DNA of 64,000 nt from Paraburkholderia phenoliruptrix (lineage in GTDB: Bacteria; Pseudomonadota; Gammaproteobacteria; Burkholderiales; Burkholderiaceae): positions 186,001 through 250,000 of the forward strand of contig NZ_JAEUAV010000007.1 of assembly GCF_019511605.1 (NCBI RefSeq), written 5' to 3'. The position numbers and the translations under genes were made by a program. The notes under the pieces are model-generated. The model did not search any database. It was not told where the DNA came from and saw only the letters and a program-made list of their open reading frames with translations. This document shows positions 20,680-28,901 of this stretch, in pieces (the first letter of the stretch is position 1; each line of letters starts with the position of its first letter).

Positions 20680-20737
20680 GAGAGGTCGCCCGCGGGCCGC
20701 GTGGCGAAGATAAAAATGCATTGGCATTGTCCGGGGA

Positions 20738-20751
20738 AGTACTTCTGTACT
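20738..20751. promoter_or_regulatory. Inverted repeat ahead of the second response regulator
   Basis: AGTAC-TTCT-GTACT is a perfect 5-bp inverted repeat ending 30 bases before the start codon. TTGGCA at 20721-20726 could be a -35, which would place the repeat over or next to the -10 region. It is a possible operator. Confidence 0.35.
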
Positions 20752-20781
20752 GGGCAGGCCAATCGATAACACAACAAAACA

Positions 20782-21426
20782 ATGGCAAACAAAATCCGCG
20801 TAATGGTGGCGGACGACCACGACTGCGTCCGTGTCGGCGTGACAAGACTGTTGCGCGCCCGACCGGACATCGAGGTTGTCGGGCAGGCCTGCGACACGCA
20901 CGGCCTTGCCCAATTGCTCGAGGTCTGCGAGTGCGATGTGATCGTCACCGATATCGGCATGCCGGGGCTCGACGGCGGTGACAACGCAGTTTCGTTTCTG
21001 CGCCGCGTGTTGCGCGGCCGCGCACATCCGCCTGTCGTCGTACTCACCATGATCGGCCGGGCGCCCATGCTGTCGGGTCTGCTGCGTCTAGGCGTGAGCG
21101 CCATAGTCGACAAACGCGACACGGCAGCAGCGCTGATCGACGCGATCGAGGCGGCCATGGCGGCAGACGTCTATCTGTCAGAGCACGTGCGCATCGCAAT
21201 GAAAGGCGCGCAGGCAGTGCCGCAATTGCGCGACGGCATTCTGAGCGCGCGCGAATGGGAAATTTTCCAGCTATACGCGCATGGTCTGGCGGTACATGAA
21301 ATCGCTGATCGGCTGCAGCGCAGCGGCAAAACGATCAGCACTCAGAAACGTTCCGCCATGCGGAAGCTGGGCCTCGATACCGACGACGATCTCATTGAGT
21401 ACGCGCGCCAGATCGGTTTGACATAG
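20782..21426 (+). CDS. Second RcsB-like response regulator
   Basis: This 214-residue protein is a paralogue-type neighbour of the previous gene. Its receiver has the acidic pair in VADDHD, phosphoacceptor Asp57 in IVTDIGMPG, and Lys in VDKRD. The helix-turn-helix is LSAREWEIFQLYAHGLAVHE...KTISTQKRSAMRKLGL. The last helix is close to the RcsB pattern. All phosphorylation residues are kept in both regulators, so either could accept phosphate from the nearby kinase, and heterodimers are possible. It starts 102 bases after the first regulator and has its own upstream region. Confidence 0.9.
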   Translation: MANKIRVMVADDHDCVRVGVTRLLRARPDIEVVGQACDTHGLAQLLEVCECDVIVTDIGMPGLDGGDNAVSFLRRVLRGRAHPPVVVLTMIGRAPMLSGLLRLGVSAIVDKRDTAAALIDAIEAAMAADVYLSEHVRIAMKGAQAVPQLRDGILSAREWEIFQLYAHGLAVHEIADRLQRSGKTISTQKRSAMRKLGLDTDDDLIEYARQIGLT

Positions 21427-21475
21427 CGACGCTGGTCGTGCCGCCCCTTATACCGACATCTTGCGGTCCCGAAAT

Positions 21476-21489
21476 TAGGAGTCTTCTGA
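21476..21489 (+). promoter_or_regulatory. RcsB-box-like sequence upstream of the aquaporin gene
   Basis: TAGGAGTCTTCTGA matches 12 of 14 positions of the enterobacterial RcsB consensus as I recall it (KMRGAWTMWYCTGS). It lies about 175 bases before the aquaporin start and just after a gene for an RcsB-like regulator. It is a site prediction only. Confidence 0.35.
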
Positions 21490-21663
21490 TTGGTTGAAAA
21501 GCCTTGTCGCTCCATAGTTGCGAATTAGCTTGGGCTTTTGCGAAGGTTGACCTCATAGATGCAGTCTTTTCTGGAGGCCGAACCGTCCAAAGCCGGGAAC
21601 CTGAGGCGGTGTCCTGCGGAATCACGCGGTGTCGTTTGCCTCGCATAGCGACAGGAGGGCGGC

Positions 21664-22410
21664 ATGGCGGTGCTAGGGAAGCGGTTGTTGGTCGAAAGCG
21701 TGGGTACCGCATGGCTTGTGTTTATCGGCTGCGGCAGCATCGTGTTGAACACCGGTTCCGCCCAGCAGGGATACGGCATACTGGAGGTCTCGCTTGCGTT
21801 CGGTCTTGCGCTCGCCACGGCCAGCTACTGGTTCGGCGAAACGTCAGGTGCGCATTTCAACCCGGCCGTCACGGTCGGTTTCACAGCCGCGCACCGGTTT
21901 CCTGTCAAAGATCTTCTGCCCTACATCGCCGCGCAGATTCTCGGTGCCGTCGCGGCCGCGGCACTACTCGTCTATGTGGCGAACGGCCGCCCCGGCTTTG
22001 AGCTGGGCGCAAGCGAATTCGCAGCTAACGGTTTTGGCGATCATTCTCCTTCGGACTACAAACTTCACTCCGCGCTCGTAATCGAATTCGTTCTGTCGTT
22101 TGCGTTCGTTATGGTGAGCCTTGTGGCGGCCTCGCGATTGAGAGCGGAGCCGGGCGGGCCAATAGTCGTCGGCGGATGTCTGACGCTCATTTATCTGGTG
22201 TCTATTCCAGTTACCAACGGTTCCGTCAATCCGGCGCGTTCCACGGCGCAGGCGCTCTTCGTCGGCGATTGGGCACTCGACCAGTTGTGGCTATTCTGGG
22301 CGGCGCCCATGTCCGGCGGAGTGGTCGCGGGCTTTCTGTTTTCGTTCCTCGGCGGCACGTCGGATCAGTCCGCCGCCGCGCTTGCCGATGGGCGCAGTGA
22401 AGCCGCCTGA
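21664..22410 (+). CDS. AqpZ-like aquaporin with altered selectivity filter
   Basis: This 248-residue MIP-family channel has six membrane helices and both pore signatures (HFNPAVT near residue 71 and SVNPARS near 188). The region SIPVTNGSVNPARST is close to E. coli AqpZ. Aligned to AqpZ, the aromatic/arginine filter reads Phe46, Tyr177, Gly186, Arg192, where AqpZ has Phe43, His174, Thr183, Arg189. Loss of the filter His and Thr argues against an ordinary water-only pore. A strong ribosome site (CAGGAGGGCGGC) precedes the ATG. The gene sits 8 bases before the BvgS-like kinase, so the two are probably cotranscribed. Confidence 0.92.
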   Translation: MAVLGKRLLVESVGTAWLVFIGCGSIVLNTGSAQQGYGILEVSLAFGLALATASYWFGETSGAHFNPAVTVGFTAAHRFPVKDLLPYIAAQILGAVAAAALLVYVANGRPGFELGASEFAANGFGDHSPSDYKLHSALVIEFVLSFAFVMVSLVAASRLRAEPGGPIVVGGCLTLIYLVSIPVTNGSVNPARSTAQALFVGDWALDQLWLFWAAPMSGGVVAGFLFSFLGGTSDQSAAALADGRSEAA

Positions 22411-22418
22411 CCCGCACC

Positions 22419-25400
22419 ATGGCGCTTCATCTCATCTGCATGCGCGTCAAAAGCGCCGCGACGGCGCGCGCGTTTCGGCGCGTGTCGATGTGGCTCGTTG
22501 CGCTAGCGCTGTTCGCCGCTGCGCAGTTGACGGCCGTCGCCGAGCCGTTCGGTGGATCTGCATCGTGGCGGAGCCCAACGGCATTCCCGCAAAAGATCGT
22601 TGTCGGCGTACTCGTGGACAACTGGCTGCCGTTCGACGCGCTACAGGACGGCCAGCTCAGAGGACTGAGCGTCGACTATCTGCGCGCGCTCGTCGGCCCG
22701 GACGTTGTGCTCGAAGCCAAGGCGTTTCCGGACATGCCGCAACTGCTCGCCGCCGCCTGCGCGGGGGAAATAGACCTGCTGCTGAGCGTCGCGCGCACAC
22801 CGGAGCGTGAGCGCTGCATTAGCTTCACAGCGCCGTATTTCCGTGCGTCGACCTCGGCGGTGGTCCGCAGAGACGGCGAATCGTACGAAGGCCCCGCGCA
22901 GGTTGCGGCGGCATCCATATCCGTCGAGAAAGGCTTTGCGCTCGAGCGCTCGTTGCGCGAGCGCTTTCCGCGTGCCCGGATCAGTGCGTTCACGTCGACA
23001 CATGCCGCACTCGCCGCCGTGGCCCACGGCGATTCGGACGTCTACATGGGATTTACGCCGGCCGTCCAATATGCACTCGCGACTGAAGAGTTCCGTAGCC
23101 TGCGCGTCGCTTTCGAGGAAAGGGGCCGAAGCGCGGAACTGCGCTTCGGCGTGCCGCGCAGTCGGGTAGCGTTGCGCGACAGTCTGGATCGCGCGCTGGC
23201 ATCCATGACGCAGACCGACGAGACGGCAATCCGCGTTCGCTGGCTTTCCGGCAATTTCGGCGCAAAGCCCGAACCAGTTACCCCGCGTCTGGAGTTGACG
23301 GAACAGGAACAGCTCTGGCTACGTTCGCTGCCGCCGTTGGAGGTTGGCTTCGACAGTAGCTGGCCGCCTTTCAGCTACATCGACAGTTCAGGGCAGCCTG
23401 CCGGTATCACCGCCGACTACCTCGCATACCTGAGCCGCACGCTTGGCGTGGTGTTCCATCGTGCGCGGCAACCCGACTGGCCGAGCACGATCGAAGCATT
23501 CCAGCGCGGCCAGCTCGCGATTCTCACCACAGGCTCGAGCGCTGACCCGCGCCTCGCGAAGGCCCAACATACGCGTGCCTATGAAAGCTATCCTCTAGTG
23601 ATGGTCGGCCGCGACGATGAGCCTGCCGCACGTTCGCTCAGCGATTTCGCCGCGCGGCGCGTCGTGGTGTCGTCGCATGTTGCGGGTGTCGATCCGCTCG
23701 CGTTCCAGCGCATCCCCGCGGACCACGTGGCCGTCGCCCCAAGCCTCGACGAGGCGCTGCGCATGGTCGCTTCCGGCGAAGCGGACGTGGTGGTGGAAAA
23801 CGTCGCCGCGGTGGACGTGGTGCTCAAGCGGCAATACGCAGGCGTGCTCAAGATTCTCGGCACCGTGGGCGAATCGGACGCGCTCGACTTTGCCGTGCGT
23901 GCCGACCTGGCTCCGCTCGCCGGGCTGATCGACCGTGCGTTGCTCGCCATGCCGCCGGCCGAAAAGCAGCGTATCCGGCTGAATTGGGTGACCGGCAATG
24001 CGGTGGGAACGGGTACGTGGAGCGTTTCCGCCGTGCGGCTGCTGCCGGTGCTCATCGGCGTCGGCGTGGCGCTGCTTGTCACGTTGCGCGCGTATCTGCT
24101 TCTGCAGCGCGAGGTCAGGCGTCGCAAGAAGACCGAACGCGAATTGGCGCTGCAACTTAACTTCCAGGAAACCATGATGAAGATGGTTCCCTATCCGCTC
24201 GTCGCGCAAGATCTGCAAGGCCGCTACATCGCCGTCAACGGTGCCTATGAGCAAGCGTGCGGACATAGCCGCGAGGCAGTGCTCGGACGCACCACGATGG
24301 AAGTGCAGACGTGGGGCGAGGCCAACAGCAAGGTGCTCGACAACATGCGGCGCGACTTGCTGGAAGGCGGCGACATGGCGCAGGTCGAGCTTCAGTTCGA
24401 GCGCGCCCCGGGGGACTTGCGACACGGCCTGTTCTGGACGAGCATCTGCCGCGGCAATGACGGTCAGCCCGTCTGTTCGCTGGGCACGATGGTGGACATC
24501 ACCGACATCCGGCGCGCAGAGATGCGCGCGCGCGACACGGAACGGCGACTATTCGACGTCACGCGTTCGTTGCCGGCCGTGGTGTTCCAGTTGCGCCGCA
24601 CGCCCGAGGGCGTCTACTCGTTCCCCTACATTGGCGGCGCGCCGCAGTTGCTGCTCGGCGCGGGCCAGATAAGGCCGGCCTGCCGCGATCACGCCGACTT
24701 CGAGCGCATCTGCAGTGAAGACCGCTCGTTCGTGATTGCCGAACTCGAGCGTTCGGCGCGTCTCGAAACCCCGCTCCTGATCGAGTTTCGCATGGGTCCC
24801 GAGCAGGCGCTCAAGTGGACCCGTGCGGAACTGGTCCCGCGCCGCGAAGCCGACGGAAGCGTCGTGTGGAGCGGCTACTGGGTAGACGCGAGCATCGAAC
24901 ATGCGCGTGCCGAGGAGCTTGCTCGCGCGCGCGACGTGGCAGAGGCTGCTTCGCGCGCCAAAGACGACTTTTTTGCCATGATGAGCCACGAAATCCGCAC
25001 GCCAATGAACGGCGTACTCGGGCTCGTCGAAGTGCTGGAGCGCACGCCGCTCAATGCGGACCAGGGCGAAATGCTCGGCATGATTCACGAGTCGGCCGGC
25101 GCGCTTCTGCAAATCCTCGACGACCTGCTCGATTACTCGAAGATCGAGGCGGGGCGCTTGACCATTGAAGCCGAGCCTATCGACCTGCGCGAACTGGTCG
25201 ACAACGCCGTCGGCCTGCTCGCCGGGCGCGCGCACGAGAAGGGTCTGAAAGTTCGCGTGGACATTGCGCCTGACGTGGCCGCTACGCTGCGTGGAGACAG
25301 TGTCCGCTTGCGCCAAGTGCTGTTTAACCTGCTTGGCAACGCGATCAAGTTCACGCCTGAAGGCAAGGTGGAAGTCAGCGTATCGGTCGTCGAGCAGACG

Positions 25401-26885
25401 GACGCCCAGCAGACCGTCGAGATGGTCGTCGAAGACACCGGTATTGGCATCGCGGCCGATGTTCAGGCCAAGCTGTTCGAGCCGTTCGTGCAGGCGGAGT
25501 CGTCCACTACCCGCCGCTTCGGCGGTACCGGGCTCGGTTTAACCATTTGCCGCAAGCTGATCGAATTGATGAACGGCTCGCTGACGCTGGACAGTGAATT
25601 GGGCCGCGGCACCCGCATGACAGTGCGGCTTGGCTTGCCAGTCGAGACGCCAGGTTATTCGGTGAGCGGTCTGCGCGACAAGCGCGGTCTCGTTGCAACT
25701 AACGACGCGCGAGTCGGCCAGGCGCTGGTGCACTTCGGCCAGGCGCTCGGGCTGGATCTGCGCCGTGTTCCCGCCGACGCAGCCCAATTGCGCTGCACCG
25801 CTGCCCTGAGCGGAGTCGATCTGCTGTTTGTCAGCGAGGACGTTGCGTTGCCCGCGAACGTCAAGCGCAAGCTGCGCGTGATATCGCTGACGGAAAAGGC
25901 AAAGCCGACCGGCTATCGCGTTCTCAAAGACAACGTGCGCCTGAGCGTCAACCCAATTTCGTGGCGGGGCCTGAGCGCGGCATGTGCGGCGGCCATGACG
26001 GGCCTTCAGTCGGCGCCGCCGTCTTCGGGTGGAGCGGCCCGCGTGCCAGAAGGCATTACCACGCCGCCCGACCGCGAGCGGGCCATGGCGAGCGGCCGTC
26101 TGATTCTCGTCGCGGAAGATCATCCGGTGAATCAGGAGCTGATTCGCCATCAACTGGCACTGCTCGGTTTCGCGTGCGACGTCGCAAACGATGGCGCAGA
26201 AGCGCTGGCCGCGCTCGAGCACACCAGTTATGGATGCCTGATTACCGACTGCCACATGCCGAACCTGTCCGGCTATGAATTGACGCGTCGCGTTCGCGAA
26301 AGAGAGCGTGAGCAGGGCGGGTCGCATCGTCTGCCGATTCTCGGCATTACTGCCAACACTGCGCCGGAAGACCTCCGCCAGTGCCGCGAAGCCGGCATGG
26401 ACGAGAGCCTTGTCAAACCGACCCGGCTCGCCACGCTGCGTGAGTATCTGAGCCGCTGGTTCGGCACTGACAGCGGCTGGCAGTCTGCATCCGCGGAGAT
26501 TTCCGATGTGTCGGAAACTGCCGGATCGGCGACGGCGGCGGAGCCGTTTGTCCCTGTCGACCTGGGTCATATGACGCAATTGTGGGGCAGCGAATCGACG
26601 GTCAAGGCTTTGCTCGATTCGTTCGTTTCGTCCGTGCGCGAGGACATTCAGTCGCTCGCTCCGTTGCTCGAAAACGCGGACATGGTCCGCGTGCGCGAAT
26701 GGCTTCATCGAGTGGTGGGCGCCGCGAGCGTGCTGCAATACCCGCCTCTCATCAGCGCGCTCCAAGAGTATCGCCGCGGCATACTCAGGGCGCCGGAACG
26801 CGCGCGCCGCGATGGACTGGAATTGATCGAGCGATGCAGTGCAATGCTCGACGGCATCGAGCAACAAGCCGCGTTGCTCGCCTGA
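22419..26885 (+). CDS. BvgS/EvgS-like hybrid sensor histidine kinase
   Basis: This 1488-residue phosphorelay sensor has an N-terminal hydrophobic segment (about 23-41) and two periplasmic SBP3/Venus-flytrap domains (about 65-275 and 305-525). A membrane helix follows near 540-562, then a PAS domain (about 582-690) and a second PAS-like section (about 705-830). HisKA carries His857 in MMSHEIRTPMNG, and the ATPase has N and G boxes (FNLLGNAIKFT, DTGIGI, GGTGLGL). A receiver-like section without a phosphoacceptor Asp (about 1100-1195) precedes a true receiver with Asp1277 in LITDCHMPN. A C-terminal HPt domain has His1430 in WLHRVVGAA. The likely output is one or both RcsB/BvgA-like regulators upstream. 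The ligand is unknown. Confidence 0.93.
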   Translation: MALHLICMRVKSAATARAFRRVSMWLVALALFAAAQLTAVAEPFGGSASWRSPTAFPQKIVVGVLVDNWLPFDALQDGQLRGLSVDYLRALVGPDVVLEAKAFPDMPQLLAAACAGEIDLLLSVARTPERERCISFTAPYFRASTSAVVRRDGESYEGPAQVAAASISVEKGFALERSLRERFPRARISAFTSTHAALAAVAHGDSDVYMGFTPAVQYALATEEFRSLRVAFEERGRSAELRFGVPRSRVALRDSLDRALASMTQTDETAIRVRWLSGNFGAKPEPVTPRLELTEQEQLWLRSLPPLEVGFDSSWPPFSYIDSSGQPAGITADYLAYLSRTLGVVFHRARQPDWPSTIEAFQRGQLAILTTGSSADPRLAKAQHTRAYESYPLVMVGRDDEPAARSLSDFAARRVVVSSHVAGVDPLAFQRIPADHVAVAPSLDEALRMVASGEADVVVENVAAVDVVLKRQYAGVLKILGTVGESDALDFAVRADLAPLAGLIDRALLAMPPAEKQRIRLNWVTGNAVGTGTWSVSAVRLLPVLIGVGVALLVTLRAYLLLQREVRRRKKTERELALQLNFQETMMKMVPYPLVAQDLQGRYIAVNGAYEQACGHSREAVLGRTTMEVQTWGEANSKVLDNMRRDLLEGGDMAQVELQFERAPGDLRHGLFWTSICRGNDGQPVCSLGTMVDITDIRRAEMRARDTERRLFDVTRSLPAVVFQLRRTPEGVYSFPYIGGAPQLLLGAGQIRPACRDHADFERICSEDRSFVIAELERSARLETPLLIEFRMGPEQALKWTRAELVPRREADGSVVWSGYWVDASIEHARAEELARARDVAEAASRAKDDFFAMMSHEIRTPMNGVLGLVEVLERTPLNADQGEMLGMIHESAGALLQILDDLLDYSKIEAGRLTIEAEPIDLRELVDNAVGLLAGRAHEKGLKVRVDIAPDVAATLRGDSVRLRQVLFNLLGNAIKFTPEGKVEVSVSVVEQTDAQQTVEMVVEDTGIGIAADVQAKLFEPFVQAESSTTRRFGGTGLGLTICRKLIELMNGSLTLDSELGRGTRMTVRLGLPVETPGYSVSGLRDKRGLVATNDARVGQALVHFGQALGLDLRRVPADAAQLRCTAALSGVDLLFVSEDVALPANVKRKLRVISLTEKAKPTGYRVLKDNVRLSVNPISWRGLSAACAAAMTGLQSAPPSSGGAARVPEGITTPPDRERAMASGRLILVAEDHPVNQELIRHQLALLGFACDVANDGAEALAALEHTSYGCLITDCHMPNLSGYELTRRVREREREQGGSHRLPILGITANTAPEDLRQCREAGMDESLVKPTRLATLREYLSRWFGTDSGWQSASAEISDVSETAGSATAAEPFVPVDLGHMTQLWGSESTVKALLDSFVSSVREDIQSLAPLLENADMVRVREWLHRVVGAASVLQYPPLISALQEYRRGILRAPERARRDGLELIERCSAMLDGIEQQAALLA

Positions 26886-26980
26886 GCGCGCGTTGGTGTT
26901 GGCGGGCGATCGCATTCGCGGAAAAGCGCCGCCTGCGATTTCGCGCTGACACTCGTTGACCACACGACGAAAAACGCAGG

Positions 26981-27008
26981 CGAAAAAAAACGCGGCCGAA
27001 GCCGCGTT
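26981..27008 (-). terminator. Minus-strand rho-independent terminator with TTCG loop
   Basis: Read on the minus strand, AACGCGGC-TTCG-GCCGCGTT is followed by a run of T (the plus strand shows an A run at 26983-26990). It is strong only for minus-strand transcription, yet no protein gene precedes it on that strand. Confidence 0.75.
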
Positions 27009-27080
27009 AAAGATTTGGAGACATCCCTCGATGAAGGAGTCACTTCTCGCGAGCCCAAAGCATACTCGGGATCGCGCCGA
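26981..27080 (-). ncRNA. Candidate small RNA
   Basis: An orphan minus-strand terminator is preceded about 100 bases upstream by a promoter-like pair on the same strand: TTGAAC (plus positions 27109-27114), a 16-base spacer, and TGTAGT (27087-27092). The predicted transcript is about 100 nucleotides and has no good open frame. It is convergent to the BvgS-like kinase gene. The prediction is from signals alone; no known family is recognised. Confidence 0.4.
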
Positions 27081-27319
27081 TGATTCACTACATAATCTGC
27101 AAATAACTGTTCAAAAAATTGCAGTGAGCGCGCGAGCAGCGCATTGAGTGAGCATCGAACTCCATGCAACGCGCATCGCGCACAGTGACCCGCGCGTCGA
27201 CAGTCCGCGGACCCGCGCGACGCCCAGCACCGACATCCGGCGAGGATTTGCACTAGTATGTGATGGCTTCGCGGCCGGCCGACGTGTCGGCGCCGAGGCG
27301 CAACTAGTCGGAGAAGACC

Positions 27320-27754
27320 ATGATCACGCTAAAAAAACTCAATCTGGCTGTGGCTCTGTGGGCGGCAATGTCAGGTGTCGCGTTTGCTGACACTGTGGCG
27401 CTGAAGGCCGACCTCGAACCTTCCAGCGAAGTGCCGCCCCGTGTGAGTCACGGGCATGGCGCGCTGAGCGCGACGTTCGACACGTCGACGAAATCGCTGC
27501 AATGGACGGTGAGCTACGAGGGGCTGAGCGGTCCGGTCACGGCCGCGCATTTTCATGGTCCAGCGCCAGTGGGGCAAAACGCGAAAGTGCAGGTTCCCAT
27601 CGAGAAGAATGCGCTCGCGAGTCCGATGAAAGGCTCGGCCGCTCTCAACGAGCAGCAGGTGACCGACCTGATGGCGGGGCAGTGGTACTTCAATATTCAC
27701 ACCGCCCAAAATCCGATGGGCGAGATTCGCGGGCAAGTCTTGCCGGCCAACTAA
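27320..27754 (+). CDS. CHRD domain protein, exported
   Basis: This 144-residue protein has a clear signal peptide (LNLAVALWAAMSGVAFA, cleaved before DTVALK) and one CHRD domain, visible in SSEVPPRVSHGHGAL, AAHFHGPAPVG and YFNIHTAQNPMGEIRGQV. CHRD domains were described from chordin; bacterial members are secreted or periplasmic proteins of unknown function. GGAGAAGACC precedes the ATG. It appears to be a single-gene unit. Confidence 0.88.
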   Translation: MITLKKLNLAVALWAAMSGVAFADTVALKADLEPSSEVPPRVSHGHGALSATFDTSTKSLQWTVSYEGLSGPVTAAHFHGPAPVGQNAKVQVPIEKNALASPMKGSAALNEQQVTDLMAGQWYFNIHTAQNPMGEIRGQVLPAN

Positions 27755-27935
27755 CCGTCACGCGCAACGAGCGGCAATAGCCGTCACGCCGGCGCGCGAC
27801 GCGAATGGCACTTGATGGTCCCAGAAACGAATTGTCGGCGGCCGGGGCGTACCGGGAAGAATAGAGGCCGCCGTCGATTGGCGCAGTGGCCAACGCAAGT
27901 ACCATGAGGGGACGTTTCCGAAGGAGCATGCCCCG

Positions 27936-28901
27936 ATGAGCTGGCAAAGCGCACTTGCGTGCTGGTTTTTGCGTAGACGGTTTCGCCCTCAAACCCTGAA
28001 GCCGCACATCGACGTAAGCCATGCGCGCGCATTGACGGAGAAGCGCGTCTGGTCGCCCGAGGTGCCGCGCGGCTGGCGCCTGCGGGAACTGGACGGCGCC
28101 GGCGGCAAATCGTTGCGTGGCGAGTGGCTCGAGCGTACAGGCGGCGAGCCGGCCAGCGGCACGCCAGCCCTGGTGTTGTACTGCCATGGCGGCGGCTATT
28201 ACTTCTGTTCGCCGCGCACCCATCGCTCGATTGTGTTCGGCCTCGCCACGCGCGCCAACGCTCCCGTCTTTTCGCTCGACTACCGCCTTGCGCCCGAGCA
28301 CCGCTTCCCCGCCGCCCTGGACGACGCAACCGCCGCGTATCGTCAGTTGATCGCTGAAGGCGTGCCGCCCCTGTCGATTGTGATTGCGGGCGATTCGGCC
28401 GGCGGCGGCCTTGCGCTTTCGACGCTCGTCGCGCTGCGCGATGCAGGCGACCCGTTGCCGGCGGGCGGGCTGCTGTTCTCGCCGTGGACGGACCTCGCGG
28501 CAAGCGGAGCCAGCATTGTCGATAACGACGGCGCCGACCCCATGTTCAGCGGCCCGGCAATCGCAAGAGCCGCCAAGGTCTATCTCGGCGACATGCCCGC
28601 GACGCATCCGTATGCGTCGCCGGTGTACGCGGATCTGCGCGGCTTGCCGCCGCTTTTCATGATGGCAGGCAGCACCGAAGTTCTACTCGACGACTCACGG
28701 CGCGTGGCCGCTCACGCGCGCGCGGCGGGCGTGGATTGCGAACTGGAGGTGTGGAGCAAGATGCCGCACGTCTGGCCGATCTTCGCGCCGTTCATCCCCG
28801 AGGCGAATCGCGCGCTCGACCGCGCGGCCGAGTTCGTCCGGCACGCAACGAGTCGCGGCGCGCATGCCGCTCAGGCGTCGAGCGTGACGTCGATGGTCTG
28901 A
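27936..28901 (+). CDS. Alpha/beta hydrolase of the hormone-sensitive-lipase family
   Basis: This 321-residue esterase or lipase has the oxyanion-hole motif HGGGYYF and nucleophile elbow GDSAGG (family motif GDSAGG). Further family blocks are DYRLAPEHRFPAALDD, an Asp near SWTDLA, and a C-terminal His in MPHVWPIF that completes the triad. It likely cleaves short-chain esters in the cytoplasm; the natural substrate is unknown. A ribosome site (GAAGGAG) lies 10 bases before the ATG. Its 3' end overlaps the convergent EcsC-family gene by 31 bases. Confidence 0.92.
   Translation: MSWQSALACWFLRRRFRPQTLKPHIDVSHARALTEKRVWSPEVPRGWRLRELDGAGGKSLRGEWLERTGGEPASGTPALVLYCHGGGYYFCSPRTHRSIVFGLATRANAPVFSLDYRLAPEHRFPAALDDATAAYRQLIAEGVPPLSIVIAGDSAGGGLALSTLVALRDAGDPLPAGGLLFSPWTDLAASGASIVDNDGADPMFSGPAIARAAKVYLGDMPATHPYASPVYADLRGLPPLFMMAGSTEVLLDDSRRVAAHARAAGVDCELEVWSKMPHVWPIFAPFIPEANRALDRAAEFVRHATSRGAHAAQASSVTSMV

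Larger units (their letters stand above)
26886..27319. other. Intergenic region after the hybrid kinase
   Basis: This 434-base region contains the candidate small RNA and its terminator (26981-27114). The rest (27115-27319) should hold the promoter of the CHRD gene. A minus-strand open frame (26705-27253) reads through the terminator hairpin and is not considered real. Confidence 0.5.

Noticed and set aside
26705..27253. 182-codon minus-strand frame after the hybrid kinase
   Set aside because: It reads through a strong minus-strand terminator and into the antisense of the kinase gene.
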